From NCBI GenBank assembly GCA_036417435.1, contig CM070901.1, positions 6,608,001 to 6,672,000 of the forward strand: a stretch of 64,000 nucleotides of DNA. Direction: 5' to 3'. Both the position numbers and the translations under genes were made by a program. Below are positions 36,871-48,628 of the stretch, piece by piece (position 1 is the first letter of the stretch; each line of letters starts with the position of its first letter). The notes under the pieces were generated by a model, which made no database searches, was not told where the DNA came from, and saw only the letters and a list, made by a program, of their open reading frames with translations. Source of the DNA: Inia geoffrensis. Taxonomy: Eukaryota > Chordata > Mammalia > Artiodactyla > Iniidae.

Positions 36871-38650
36871 AGAGTCTTAAAAACCATGAACAAGAAACTT
36901 GGGCCTGTCTCATCCCAGTAACCCTCCCATAACCACGAGGAGGAGGCTTGGCACAAAGCCAGCACTGTAGATGGCAACACAGAAATACGCCAAGAGCTGG
37001 ATCCCTAAAGATGTAACATGGACCAGTCGTAGACTCAGTCATCACGCTAGGTTTTCTCTCTTGTGAGACAAAACATGCTTAGTTTTTAAGATAATTTTTT
37101 GCTGTTTTCTGTTCCATTTAGTTAAAATAATCCTAACAGATATAGAAGTTCACAACTTTAAGAGAGATACTGCAGGGAACAACTTGAGAACACATGCTAG
37201 TACATGAAAATGTGACAGATTGAAAATATCAAATTTTCAAATTTATAGTATTGATATTTGTGACATGCTTCCTATGGGATATAAAAAGAGGAGGGTACAG
37301 ATGCCTAGGAATAACTGTGAAAATCTGGAGCTGTTAGGGTTGAGGTGAAAAGCAGGAGAAGGCAGGATTGGGATGAGAAGTGAAGCACTGTAAGATTTCA
37401 GGATGCAATGGAGCACATGTCAAGTATAGAAAAGACAGTAGAGCAAAATTTAAGGACAAAAAACAATCATGAGAAATTGCGCCTAGCACTGAGATCATGG
37501 ATACTGATGGAATGTACTATACATTTTAGAATACACTGTATATTTTCCCCCCAAATCAGCATTTACATAAATTATGTGGATATAATCCAAATATTACAAT
37601 TATACATTATTTTTATTCTATGCTTATATGTAATGCAGCAGTGTCCTCTGTCCTTATATTGAGATATAGAAATTATTTATCCATTTTGTGTTCTCTGATT
37701 TGCACACAAAATATCTGGGGAGTCAAAATTTACTTCTGATGAAAAGGAGAATCATGTACTTTTTTATATCCACATGTACAGTTCAAAACTTAAAATACCC
37801 ATAAGACACAGAATGAAAATCACCATAAATAATTCTAAGATAAAGATATTATTTTTAATTACAAGTTATTGTAAGAAATATAGTTCATGAAATGTTTTGC
37901 TTTTCAGTATATATCTTTTTGTCCTCTTATAGTTAACCATTTAATATTATATTTTACTATGTATTATCCTCAACAATTTGAAGGGAAAAATTAAGTGAAA
38001 TTATACCAAGGATCTCAAAATAACAAGCAAAAAGTGGAAGAGGAATCTTTTTCTTGAATGGACAGGAAGTCAGAATTATGCCTACAGATAACACACACTA
38101 ATGAGCTCCAACTCTGTTTGTCATTGTCCAAGCCTGCCACTCGATTATGGCTCCACAGACACATAATTGCAGTAATTCTCTGGCAAATCCTGATGAGGAA
38201 GTTATCTTTATCCAGAGTTCTAGTGAGCATATCATATTAGAACTAATGCAATGAACTTTATGTCTCAGTTCTCACTTCTCTAATAATTACCATTCTGAGT
38301 TTGTACTTCAAGTAACAGATAAATAAGGTTAACTTAGGAGGACATAAAGAATCATTCTGAAGTGTTCTTTTCTCCCCTGATAATAATATTACTATCTATA
38401 CAGCTCTGGTTAACTAGCATCCCTATTATCTCTCTTTACAGTCACTAGCAATGGTCCACTTTTATTCTCTCTAGTGAGAGTTTCTTTTCTTACAAACTTA
38501 ATCTTATTTGTATCTCTGTACTTTTGCATATGTCGCTGCCTACAAGGACCTTCCAATAACTCAAGAGTCACCTTTCAAATACTTTATTAATCAGCATTGC
38601 TTTAAACATCAGGCTATGTCAAGTGCTGATCTGTGCTCCCACAGAATACT

Positions 38651-38700
38651 GTATGTGTGTGTGTGTGTGTGTATGTGTGTGTGTGTGTATATATATATAT
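38651..38700. repeat. (GT)n(AT)n microsatellite
   Basis: About 19 GT units with a TATG interruption, followed by about 6 AT units. Confidence 0.95.
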
Positions 38701-39033
38701 CTGCATTGCTCACTGTATTATATCGGAAATAATCCCTTTGTATCTTTTTCCCTTACTACATTTGAATTTCTTTAATAATAGAGATTATATATTATTAAAT
38801 TCTGTATTTTTCAAACTTGTTCTCAACAGTTTGGCTACCTTAAGAAAATCTCAAGCAATATGTTGGGATACCTGAAAATAAGCCTGGAGAGGTAAACAAG
38901 AAAACAATACTGGGACTTCAAATTTCAAATTATGGAATTCCTTAGATGTTAAGTAAACATCCTCTTATACTTATCACTTTAATTATCTAGACTTTGGCAA
39001 AGAATGTGAAACTAATTTAATCTTTATGAAAAT

Positions 39034-39060
39034 TCTGTTCTGTGTAGAACACAGAACAGA
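39034..39060. repeat. Perfect 11-bp hairpin
   Basis: 'tctgttctgtg' (39034-39044) and its exact complement 'cacagaacaga' (39050-39060) are separated by 5 nt. It contains TGTTCT/AGAACA half-site-like words seen in steroid receptor elements, but that similarity is not evidence of function. Confidence 0.85.
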
Positions 39061-39117
39061 CCTATGCTCAAGTGAAAATAGGAGGTTATAAATATACTGT
39101 CCCAGAAATAATTTAAA

Positions 39118-39229
39118 TGTACCCGAATGTTCACTGTAGCTCTATTTACAATAGCCAAGACATGGAAGCAACCTAAATGCCCATCAACAGATGAGTGGAT
39201 AAAGATGTGGTACATATATACAATGGAAT
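39118..39229 (+). mobile_element. Older L1 (type B), 5' part, interrupted
   Basis: 'gttcactgtagctctattta' through 'tggtacatatatacaatgga' is late L1 ORF2 in sense orientation. It is cut by the antisense L1 that starts at 39230 and resumes at 40081 after the target duplication. Confidence 0.9.
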
Positions 39230-40080
39230 TTTTTTTAACATCTTTATTGGAGTATAATTGCTCTATAATGGTGTGTTAGTTTCTGCTTTACAACAAAGTG
39301 AATCAGTTATACATATACATATATTCCCATATCTCTTCCCTCTTGCGTCTCCCTCCCTCCCACCCTCCCTATCCCATCCCTCTAGGTGGTCACAAAGCAC
39401 CGGCTGATCTCCCTGTGCTATGCGGCTGCTTCCCACTAGCTATCTACTTTACGTTTGGTAGTGTATATATGTCCATGCCACTCTCTCACTTTGTCCCAGC
39501 TTCCCCTTCCTCCTCCCCGTATACTCAAGGCCATTCTCTAGTAGGTCTGTGTCTTTATTCCCGTCTTGCCCCTAGGTTCTTCATGACCATTTTGTTTTTG
39601 TTTTTGTTTTTTTAGATTCCATATATATGTGTTAGCATATGGTATTTGTTTTTCTCTTTCTGACTTACTTCACTCTGTATGACAGACTCTAGGTCCAACC
39701 ACTTCACTACAAATAACTCAATTTCATTTCTTTTTAGGACTGAGTAATATTCCATTGAATATATGTGCCACATCTTCTTTATCCATTCATCTGTTGATGG
39801 ACACTTAGGTTGCTTCCATGTCTTGGCTATTATAAACAGAGCTGCAATGAACATTGTGGTACATGACTCTTTTTGAATTATGGTTTTCTCAGGATATATG
39901 CCCAGTAGTGGGATTGCTGGGTTGTATGGTAGTTCTATTTTTAGTTTTTTAAGGAACCTCCATACTGTTCTCCATAGTGGCTGTATCAGTTTACATTCCC
40001 ACCAGCAATGCAAGAGGGTTCCCTTTTCTCCACACCCTCTCCAGAATTTATTGTTTGTAGATATTTTGATGATGGCCATT
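39230..40080 (-). mobile_element. Younger antisense L1 (type A) nested in an older L1
   Basis: A T-run and type A 3' UTR complement (39230-39620) are followed by the complement of the ORF2 C-terminus. It is truncated at about 40080 just upstream of the Cys-rich motif. The target duplication is visible: 'tatacaatggaat' (39217-39229) and 'tatacatggaat' (40081-40092, one base lost). Both copies belong to the interrupted host L1. Confidence 0.93.
39612..40079 (-). pseudogene. L1 ORF2 C-terminal 155 codons, open
   Basis: The longest undisturbed C-terminal ORF2 frame in the window, running to its natural stop at the end of ORF2. It includes the Cys-rich motif, but the first Cys is Phe ('[18 protein letters not shown]'). 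With no upstream endonuclease or reverse transcriptase and no promoter of its own, it is a fragment of a 5'-truncated L1, not a gene. Its openness fits a fairly recent insertion. Confidence 0.85.
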
Positions 40081-40545
40081 TATACATGGAATATTACTCA
40101 GCCATAAAAAAGAACAAAATACTGCCATTAGCAGTGACATGGATGGACCTAGAGATTGTCATAACAGAGTGAAGTAAGTCAGACAGAGAAAGACAAATAT
40201 AATATGATGTCACTTATATATGGAATGTAAAAAATGGTACAAATGGACTTATGTACAAAACAGAATCACAGATGTAGAAAACAAACTTAATGGAAGGGGG
40301 AGGGATTAATTGCGAGAATGGGATTGACAGATACACACTACTATGTATAAAATAGAAAACTAATAAGAACCTACTCTATAGCACAGGGAACTCTACTCAA
40401 TACTCTGTAATGACCTATATGGGAAAAGAATCTAAAAAAGAGCGGGTATATGCATACCATATGACTGATTCACTTTGTTGTACAGCAGAAACTAACACAA
40501 CATTGTAAATCAACTATGCTCCAATAACAATAATAAAAAATGATA
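40081..40545 (+). mobile_element. Older L1 (type B), 3' part, resumed
   Basis: Continues the L1 of 39118-39229 from 'atattactcagccataaaaa' through the 3' UTR ('gaactctactcaatactctg') to 'aacattgtaaatcaactatg' and an A-rich end. Confidence 0.92.
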
Positions 40546-40784
40546 TAATTTGACCTTGTATTCAGTTTCTTTGAAATATATAATTACCTTCATGAAATAT
40601 GGCTAAGTAAAACATTTCTCTAGGAATACATTAGAAAATGTTGAAGACTGAGAAAAAAAATAACACATAGAGACAAAGATACACCCCCTCACATAGATAT
40701 TAGAGAAGTTATTAGCATTTCCTTCAAATAGTATTAGATGTATTTTTAATGCTAAAAGTTTGCCAGTAGTTTGTGTTTGATGTC

Positions 40785-42710
40785 AGTGAACATGGTGGAG
40801 TAAGTAGTCCAAGGGGCTGTCCATCTAAAAACACAGTAGGCTCTTGAAAAAAGTCAAAGGCTTACAGCAACAAAGTAGACACCGAATCAAGAAGGCAACT
40901 TAAAAACAGATGGAGAGCTCTGAAGTATTTTTACTTGCCTTTGTCCTACCTCCCTCTGGCTCAACAATGGTCTTGAAATGTTTCTAGTATGTAATTCTGG
41001 TCCCTGGCTCCAGAGGGAGCAAAGCTGACCTTGTTCTCTAATAGTTATTTTTGTCTGTTTTAATCTAATGGCTAGCTGAAGGACTGACAAAAGCACTTGC
41101 CTCTGTTGCCTCTGTCTCACCTAATCCAGAACTTTCTCAGGGCAGAAAAGTGGCTACACAGAGTGCATTCCTCAAAAACTTTAAAAGGCAAATGAAAAAC
41201 CCATTGCTGTCTAGAGCAAATACAATTTGTGGGAAATTAATAGACTGCCAGAAGCTTGAGAGAAAATTTTGTGGAGAAAAAGTATTTGAAGAATTATGGC
41301 ATTGAAAATCTCACATGAATATTGGGGAATACAGAAAGTTATGTACATGCCCAGAGCAGGATGTGTGTTCAAAAAAACAACTGGGAAGACCCTAAGCTTT
41401 TACCTTAGACTAATTTTTAGACTCTGCACAGCAGGAAGTAAAGACTAAGGAAGGTTTGTAACTACTCAGCTAAATGTTAAAGGAATGTTACAACACATAG
41501 CCAATGTGCAAAGACTCAGAATTTTTGGTTCTGTTTTTGGCTCCAAGCATTCAAAGAAAGCTGTCAATATTATCTAATCAAAAGATAAAAGAGAGACTGC
41601 AGAGACCATACATATCAATGAATACAGAATAGTTTTAGATTTCAGAATATAAAATTGTTTAGAATAGTCACTAAACAACCAACGAATTACAAAGCAGAGA
41701 AGGCAACAAGAACAAATTTCAAGGTGGCAGAAGAATCTGATTCCCAGAATTAACAAGTCATAATTTTCAAAATATCCAAGTTTCAACAAAAAATTATGAA
41801 TCATGTAAAAATAATGTATGCCCCACTTATATGAAAATTAACCAGAACTGTCTCTGCAGAAGTACAGACATTGGACTTACTAGAAAAAGACTTTGAATTT
41901 ACTGTTTTATATTCAAAGAGGTAAAGGCAATTATGGACAAACTAAAGGACACCATAAAAATAATGTCTCAAGAGACATAGGGTATCAGCAAACACATAGA
42001 AATTATAAATAGGAACTAAACAAAAATTCTGGAGCTGGAAAGTACAAAATGTCCAAAGGGCTGTCCCTCTGCCAACACAGTAAAAGTAAACAAAAACCCT
42101 GAGAATTAATTGTTTTAACTCTTGAAAAAAAATCAGACTTATAGCAACCAAATAAACACTGAATCAGTAAGGCAACTTAAAAATAGTTGGAGAGCTCTGA
42201 AGTACTTTTTAGTGAAATGAAAAATTCACTAGAGTTTCAACAGGATATTTAAGCAAGTTAGAAGAAAGAATCAGTGTATGTAAAGACTGCAGCTATCCAG
42301 TCTGAGGAACAGAAAGAAAAACTAATAAACATAAAAAGCAGTTAAGAGGCCTGTAAGACACCATCAAGTGTACCAACATATGCAGAGTAGAAGTCCCAGT
42401 GGGAGAGGAGAAAGTGAGAAAATGACAGAGTATTTGAAGATATGATGGCTAAAAGCTTCCCAAATTTGATGGAAGACATGACTCTACACAAACAGGAAAT
42501 TCAATGAACTCCAAGAAGAATGCACACAACAGTATCCACACTGAGACACACTATAATCGAACTGTCAATAGCCAGAGACAAAGAGAGCACTCTGAAAGCA
42601 GCAGGAGAGGAGCTACTTATCACGAACAAGTTATTGACAACATTAAGTGTAAAATTCTCAGCAAAAATGACGGTGGCCAGACAGCTGTGGGGTGGCATTC
42701 TTAAATTGTT
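40785..42710 (+). mobile_element. Ancient L1M: 5' UTR and ORF1 remnant
   Basis: 40785-41560 matches an old L1M 5' UTR ('agtgaacatggtggagtaag' start). 41560-42710 is its ORF1 ('ttggacttactagaaaaaga', 'attctggagctggaaagtac', 'cagtctgaggaacagaaaga', 'cccaaatttgatggaagaca'). Many stops are present. A second copy of part of the 5' UTR is embedded in ORF1 at 42051-42211 (see separate entry). It continues beyond an L1 insertion at 43035. Confidence 0.85.
42051..42211 (+). repeat. Internal duplicate of L1M 5' UTR segment 40807-40932
   Basis: 'gtccaaagggctgtccctct…' here matches 'gtccaaggggctgtccatct…' at 40807. Both run through 'cttgaaaaaa', 'caacttaaaaa' and 'ggagagctctgaagta'. This copy is 161 bp and the other 126 bp; the difference is a block of about 35 bp near 42080-42115. 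It is inserted between 'gagctggaaagtacaaa' and 'gtgaaatgaaaaattcac', which are adjacent in ordinary L1M ORF1. Confidence 0.8.
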
Positions 42711-42915
42711 GAATAATAATAAAAATAACCTATTGAATTCCATATGTGACAAACTAAATTTCAAAATCAACAAGAAATTAAAAGTTTATAGCACATGGAA
42801 CTACACTCAACATCTTTTAGTAACCTATAATGGAAAAAAATCTGAAAAAAATATGTATATACACACACATATACCTACACACATATGTATATATACACAC
42901 ATATGTATATATATA

Positions 42916-42959
<44 letters not shown>

Positions 42960-43034
42960 ACTGAACCACTTTGTTGTGCACCTAATTCTAACACAACATT
43001 GTAAGTCAACTATGCTTCAATTAAAAAAAAATTC
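42711..43034 (+). mobile_element. Short L1 3' end (type B) inside the L1M
   Basis: From about 42785 ('agcacatggaactacactca') it is type B L1 3' UTR, ending 'aacattgtaagtcaactatg' and an A-run near 43030. An 'aattaaaa' word on both sides (42776-42783 and 43019-43026) may be part of the duplication. 42715-42780 is of unclear origin. It carries the large microsatellite at 42851-42959. Confidence 0.8.
42851..42959. repeat. (CA)/(TA)/(TG) microsatellite
   Basis: A compound tract about 109 bp long, at the same L1 3' UTR position that is AT-rich in the other type B copies. The Tyr/His-rich peptide predicted over it is an artefact. Confidence 0.93.
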
Positions 43035-43970
43035 CAGATAAAGAAAAATTGAGGGAGTTTGTTGTTTGCAGACCTACCCATTTGCACAAGGGTGTCTTTC
43101 AGGTGGAAATACAAGGATACTATACAGTAACTTGAAGCCATACAAAGAAATAAAGAAGACTGGCAGAGATTACTATGTAGGTTAAAGCAAAATCAATTAT
43201 TATTATATATATATATTTAAATCCCACCACTTATTCTTTTAAGATTTAAAGGACCGATGCATAAAAATAGATATAAACTTATGCTAATGGGTACATAATG
43301 TATAAATATGTAATTTGTGATGACAACAAAAATATCAAGAGAGAAATATGGAGCTGTATGAGAGCTGAGTATTTGTATAGTACTGAAGCTAAGGTGGTAT
43401 TAATCCAAATAACTTGTTATAAATTTAAGAAGTTAGTTGTAATCTCTAAGATAGCCACTAGAAAATAATTTTAAAATACATATAAAAGGAAATGAGAAAC
43501 AAATGTACGCTATACAAATCAATTAAATACAAAAGGAGGCAGTAATTAAGGAATTGGAAAACAAAAAATATGATATATACAAAATAGCAAAGTGGCAGAA
43601 GTATTTCCTTATTAGCAATTAGTTTAAATGTAGAGGATTAAACTTTCCAGTATAAGGCAGAGATTGTTGAAATGGATTTAAAAAGACACATGGTCTACTT
43701 GCCGTCTATAAGGGACACATATTTTATCGAAAGACACAAATAGTTTGAAAATAAAAAGATGGAAAACAATATTCCATACAAAGTTTTAGTAACTAAAAGA
43801 CAGCTGGATGGGCTATACCAATATCGTAAGAAATAGAATTTAGCTCAAACACTGTTACAAGAGACAAAGAATGACATCATAAAATATATGGATAAAAGTG
43901 TCAATTTATCAAGAAGATATAACAATTATATATATGCACCTAACAACAAATAGATACCCAAGAGTAGCAA
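43035..43970 (+). mobile_element. Ancient L1M continued: inter-ORF region and ORF2 start
   Basis: 'gataaagaaaaattgaggga' resumes the ORF1 C-terminus. 43130-43600 is the long inter-ORF spacer of old L1M ('gacagcaacttgaagcc'-like, 'aatgtataaatatgtaattt'). 43610-43970 is the beginning of the ORF2 endonuclease ('ttaaatgtagaggattaaac', 'ccgtctataagggacacata'). It stops near 43970 with no reverse transcriptase part. Confidence 0.8.
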
Positions 43971-44167
43971 CTTTTCATTTTTGAATTTTGAAATTCCTTT
44001 TAGGCAACACTTCTTTATATTTTGCCCATAATCCACTTATCTGAAAATAGAAATCTTACCTTTTTCTGAGTGATAAAAATCAATGTTTTTTTCTGTTACA
44101 TTTCTTAGTACTTTAAATATGATCAAACCATATCAAGAAAAAATGGTGTAGTTGAGCATTTTTACAG

Positions 44168-44532
44168 AAAATGTGCCCCTGATACAAATTCATATGTTGA
44201 AGCCCTGTCTCCCATTGTGACTGTATTTGGATATGCGACCTTTAAGGAGATAATTAAAGTGCAATGAGGTCAAAAGGGCCCTAATCTAATAGTACTGATG
44301 TTCATATAAGAAGAGGAAGACACACCACCAGGAGCACGCACATCCAGAGAAAAGGCCATGTGTCAACACAGTAAGAAGGATCTGTAAGCCAAGGAGAGAG
44401 GTCATACCAGAAATCAACCCTGCCATCATTTTGGTCTTGAATTTCCAGCCTCCAGAATTATAAGAAAATAGAGTTCTCTTGTGTAAGTCCCACAGCCTGT
44501 GGTATTTTGTTATAGGAGCCTTAGCAGATAAA
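44168..44532 (+). mobile_element. MLT1-type solo LTR
   Basis: 'aaattcatatgttgaagccc', 'gtgactgtatttggatatgc', 'aaggagataattaaagtgca', 'agaagaggaagacacaccac', 'gaaaaggccatgtgtcaaca', 'tccagcctccagaattataa' and 'tgtggtattttgttatagga' follow one of the MLT1 subfamilies in order. No retroviral internal region adjoins it. Confidence 0.88.
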
Positions 44533-47500
44533 CACATGCATTCTGTCCTTAGTCCTCATATGGATGATATGTATCTCTTTATGGATAATATGTATCTCAT
44601 ATATAACTTCTTTATTAATATAATTAAGAATTTTTAAGAGGTTGATTGCCTAATTTAATTAAATGAAATTTTGTGTGTGTGTGATTTTCAGTCTGAATAT
44701 ATAGATTTGACTTACTGGAATCATGTATGGTATTGACATAAAATTTATTTCTTTCTAAAGAAAAATTTGGATGTAGATCATAATTCTCTTATGGCCATCT
44801 GAAACATACTTACTAATATTTTGTAAGAAAATATCTATCTTCATTCATAAATATGACTTACCTTATTATTTTGGAGTGATTGAGCTTGCACTCAAGATTT
44901 CTTAAACTTAATGAAAGCCTTTTTCCATGCTCTGTAACTATTTTATAAAATGAGAATTGCTGTTTGTCACAGAAATAAGGAATTGTCCCATAAACTTAAT
45001 TTGAACTTGACTAACTTAGAATCAGTTATTTGGTGTTTTATTTTTAATTTGGTAACTATTTACTCTGAATATTGAGTAATTAAGTTATCTGTACTTCCTC
45101 GGACTGATTTTATGAATTTTTGGCTCTGCCTGAGTATAATTTGTTACAAGATTTTCAACTTCATTGACTTACCATTGCACATCTAAGTCATAGACACACA
45201 AACACATGCACACACACAGACACATTTTAGCTATTCTATTTCTTTCTTTCTTCATCTTTGTTTAGATTTATCAGAGACCATTTTATCTTTTTTTAAAGCT
45301 ATCTGTTCCTGAACTGTTTAATCAGTTTTACAGATTTGATTTCTTTTGTTTCTGATGTATTAATTTCTATGACTTTATTTTTCATCTCATTAATTTAACT
45401 ACATTTCTTTTAATTATTTGAAGTAAATCATTAGTTAACTTTTTTAAAAAGGTATTTTGTTTAATGTTTAACATACTTGGTCTCTTTATCTCTAGCTGAG
45501 CATAGTTTTAGTTCTATCACTTAGGTTTCAATTTTGATTTAATTATTATTTGGTATATAAATTATTTTGTAGAGTTTTTTATTACCTATTATTGAGGCTT
45601 ATATTTTACACTTTTATTATTAAATTATTAGACTTTTATTTATGTGTGTATGTTTGTGTATTTGGGATGTACTGATATAACAGACAAATAATATTGCCTG
45701 AACAATGTACTTTATAGGAGCTGTTTTCAAGTTTTCTCACTAACCTAAAATATAAAATTATACAAACATACTCATAGATACAACACTGGCACATATTTTA
45801 CCACTAGTATTGTTTGTTATTTTGGTAGCCAAATATTGGAAATAAATGTCAGGAACCCATTTAGTTTCTGGAGACAATGTTTACAAGGCATCACAGTCAC
45901 AGAGGTTGAAGCAATCCTTGGGTGGTTGAGGTCACTGGCATCTAGAGCTCTCACTTGTAGGCATTATTTCCTAAAGTTAATGTGAGTTAGAGGAAAAGAA
46001 CATTTTCTATATTAATGCTATGGCTCTTGGCACCAACTACAGCCAAAAAAAAAGAAAAAGTTAGATAGAATGCCTGTATTTTCTACTTCCTGGACTTCCT
46101 CCAAGTACATTTACACTTTCACACAATCTCTAGAATAAAATAAATATTAATGACATGTAACAAAATAAAAAAAAAAAAAAGTGCCTCTGGAAACAACCTA
46201 GCACACAAACAGGTATTTCCACCTTAACAGCCAACTCACTCCCAAATCAGCTCATAATCACATGATGTTATAAGAATTTAGGTTATATGAGATTTTAATC
46301 ATCTCCCAATGTTTTTAGACTTTCTCATAGAGTTGAGTCTAATGTCAGTTGATCAATTTGACTTATGCAGAATGAGTCATTTATAAAGTCAGAGGCATCC
46401 AGACATGCAAGCTCAGTTTTGTATACCATTGACCAAAGGAGAGACCATATGGTAACTCAGGGCTGTACCAACACACATTTAAGATACTTACTACTATACC
46501 ACAGTTACATATTTTCATGTTAAAGAATGAAAATGGTTAAAGAAGTCCCAGGCACATTCTATGATGGGTAGTAAACTAAAATTAAAACCACCTTGAAGAG
46601 AGTCCAAGTCTTTAAACTCACCTTTTTTTTAAGTTCATCAGTACCAAGGGAAAAACCTGATTGTATCAATTTTCTGTTCTATAAGCATAGTACATTCCAA
46701 AATGTCTAACAGCAGATTTTGAGAAGGGGTGCAGAGATCAAGCTGTAAGCCAAAATCTTGCATCTGTATCATTTAATGAACATGGATTTGCTGTGGTGAA
46801 GAATGATTGCCTATTTACACTGTTAGATAAGTTTTCTTACTGTTTGAATATTAATCACAAAATTTCAGGCTTTACCTTTTCTTTTACCCAATCTACATCC
46901 AAGATAACTCTGGCTAAGTTTTTCTTTACTGTATTACAATAGTTTATAATATAATAGGTAGTCAGGTAGGGCTTAATCGAATACCTGAAATTGGCAGCAG
47001 GAGCTAGAGGGTGGTTAAGAATTCTTCCAAAGTCTACTGTGTATCATCTTACACATCAATTGGTTAGGAACTTACAAAAGAACAATATTTTCAATCGTGT
47101 TAAAATAGAAAGTCGATGTGTTTTACAAAATGGAGCTATTATTAAAAGTCAGTAATTGAGAGGCCATAGCACTCATTAATTTCATGGTGAAGGAATAAAA
47201 CAGTGGCCAAGTATACTTAAATATAATGTCAAAACATTAACCATTTAATATTTCACATAATTTCATTCCCCACATATTATCTCATTTTCATCATTTCATT
47301 GACAAAAAGTCGAACTCATGTACAATTATGTAAAACATCCAAATGCATTTCTTTTTCTTTATATATAAAATTTTAATGTGATTCTGCCTTGTTCTATTTT
47401 GGCACCTGGTGAGTGTAAATAATTTTTCTTTTTAATCAGTTTTGGACTTTGGCATCTTCTTTAAAAATTTGATTTAAATAATTATTTTCATATCTTTTTT

Positions 47501-48403
47501 TCATTTTTGTCACCTTGACAAATTTGGACGAAAGAAAAACCACAAAGAATGCAGAATAAAGCAATGTCGTCAGAAATTAAATTAAGAATTGTAATAGATT
47601 ATATACAAATCTTTGAGAATTCCCTAATAAAATAAACGGAAGACCCTGTTTATCTTGAAATGATAATTCATTTACAGTGAAGCTCTGTCAATTACAATAC
47701 TAATAGGAGAAAAATGAGATGGCTATGTTACTTTTTATTCTCAAGTATCTTAATGAGTTACAAGAAAAAAGCTAATAACAGTTCAAATAGTCAATATCTA
47801 TTCTACAAATGTGAGGTCAGAACTGAGTCTCAAATGTGATGAGAATTCATAAAAGCAAAACATAAAACAACAAAATCTTTCAAACTGGGAATGTACTACA
47901 TTTAGCACAGCAAACACTGTGTGTATGGGCATGTGTGTGAAATAACATATTTTTTTTTCCTTACCACATCTCTGCAGATTTTTTCTATCAGTAACAGGAC
48001 ATTGTCTGAATAATAACAAAAGATATTTCTCAAAGTCACCATATACAATTTTTACAAAAAATTTTAAAAAATGTAATTGAGTTTACTTCATCAGCCTATT
48101 TCAGTCCCATGAACTGGCTGAAAATATAATCATTTCAAGACTATATAATATTTTAATATTTAAAATATATTAATATTTTTGGCTTTGTAAGAAAATCTAA
48201 AAATTTTAGGACAAAAACAAAATAATTACATTAAAGTCATCTTCCAGGATACTGACCATAGTATAATATCCATACCATACTAATTCCCACACACAAATAT
48301 ACACATATGACAATAAAAGCCTCCAAGACTTTGAAGGTCATTTTCCTACAAAATATTTAATATCTTTATGTATCAGTTTTTAGAAGGTTTTTTTTAATTC
48401 TTG
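44533..48403. other. AT-rich non-coding DNA, few recognisable features
   Basis: 44780-45650 may be a very old antisense L1 ('ttttcatctcattaatttaa', 'gatgtattaatttctatgac'), at low confidence. A short (CA)n lies at 45195-45225. 45700-48390 looks like unique, AT-rich intergenic sequence. No gene is supported, and frames do not exceed 73 codons apart from shadows. Confidence 0.4.
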
Positions 48404-48619
48404 GGGTTTTTTGTTTTTTTTTTTTTAACGGTACACGGGCCTCTATCTGTTGTGGCCTCTCCTGTTGCGGAGTACAGGCTCCAGACGCACAGGCTCAGCG
48501 GCCATGGCTCACCGGCCCAGCCGCTCTGCGGCCTGAGGGATCCTCCCGGGCCGGGGCATGAACCCGTGTCCCCTGCATCGGCAGGCGGACTCTCAACCAC
48601 TGCGCCACCAGGGAAGCCC
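48404..48619 (-). mobile_element. CHR-type SINE, long form, antisense
   Basis: Starts with a T-run, then the complement of the 3' half ('gttgtggcctctcctgttgc'), and ends 'cgccaccagggaagccc', the complement of the SINE head. Flanked by a 9-bp duplication, taattcttg (48395-48403 and 48620-48628). It is inserted in otherwise unique DNA, not in an L1. Confidence 0.93.
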
Positions 48620-48628
48620 TAATTCTTG

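Larger units (their letters stand above)
36871..39117. other. Non-coding DNA
   Basis: No gene supported. It contains the GT microsatellite at 38651-38700 and the short perfect hairpin at 39034-39060. Moderate-length frames (up to 84 codons) show no domain I recognise. Confidence 0.45.

Noticed and set aside
39034..39060. Steroid receptor binding site in the perfect hairpin
   Set aside because: Half-site spacing and order do not match the usual 3-bp-spaced palindrome, and short matches occur by chance.
42520..43041. 173-codon frame with a Tyr/Ile/His-rich end
   Set aside because: It combines decayed L1M ORF1 with a (CA)/(TA) microsatellite; no domain and no conserved start.
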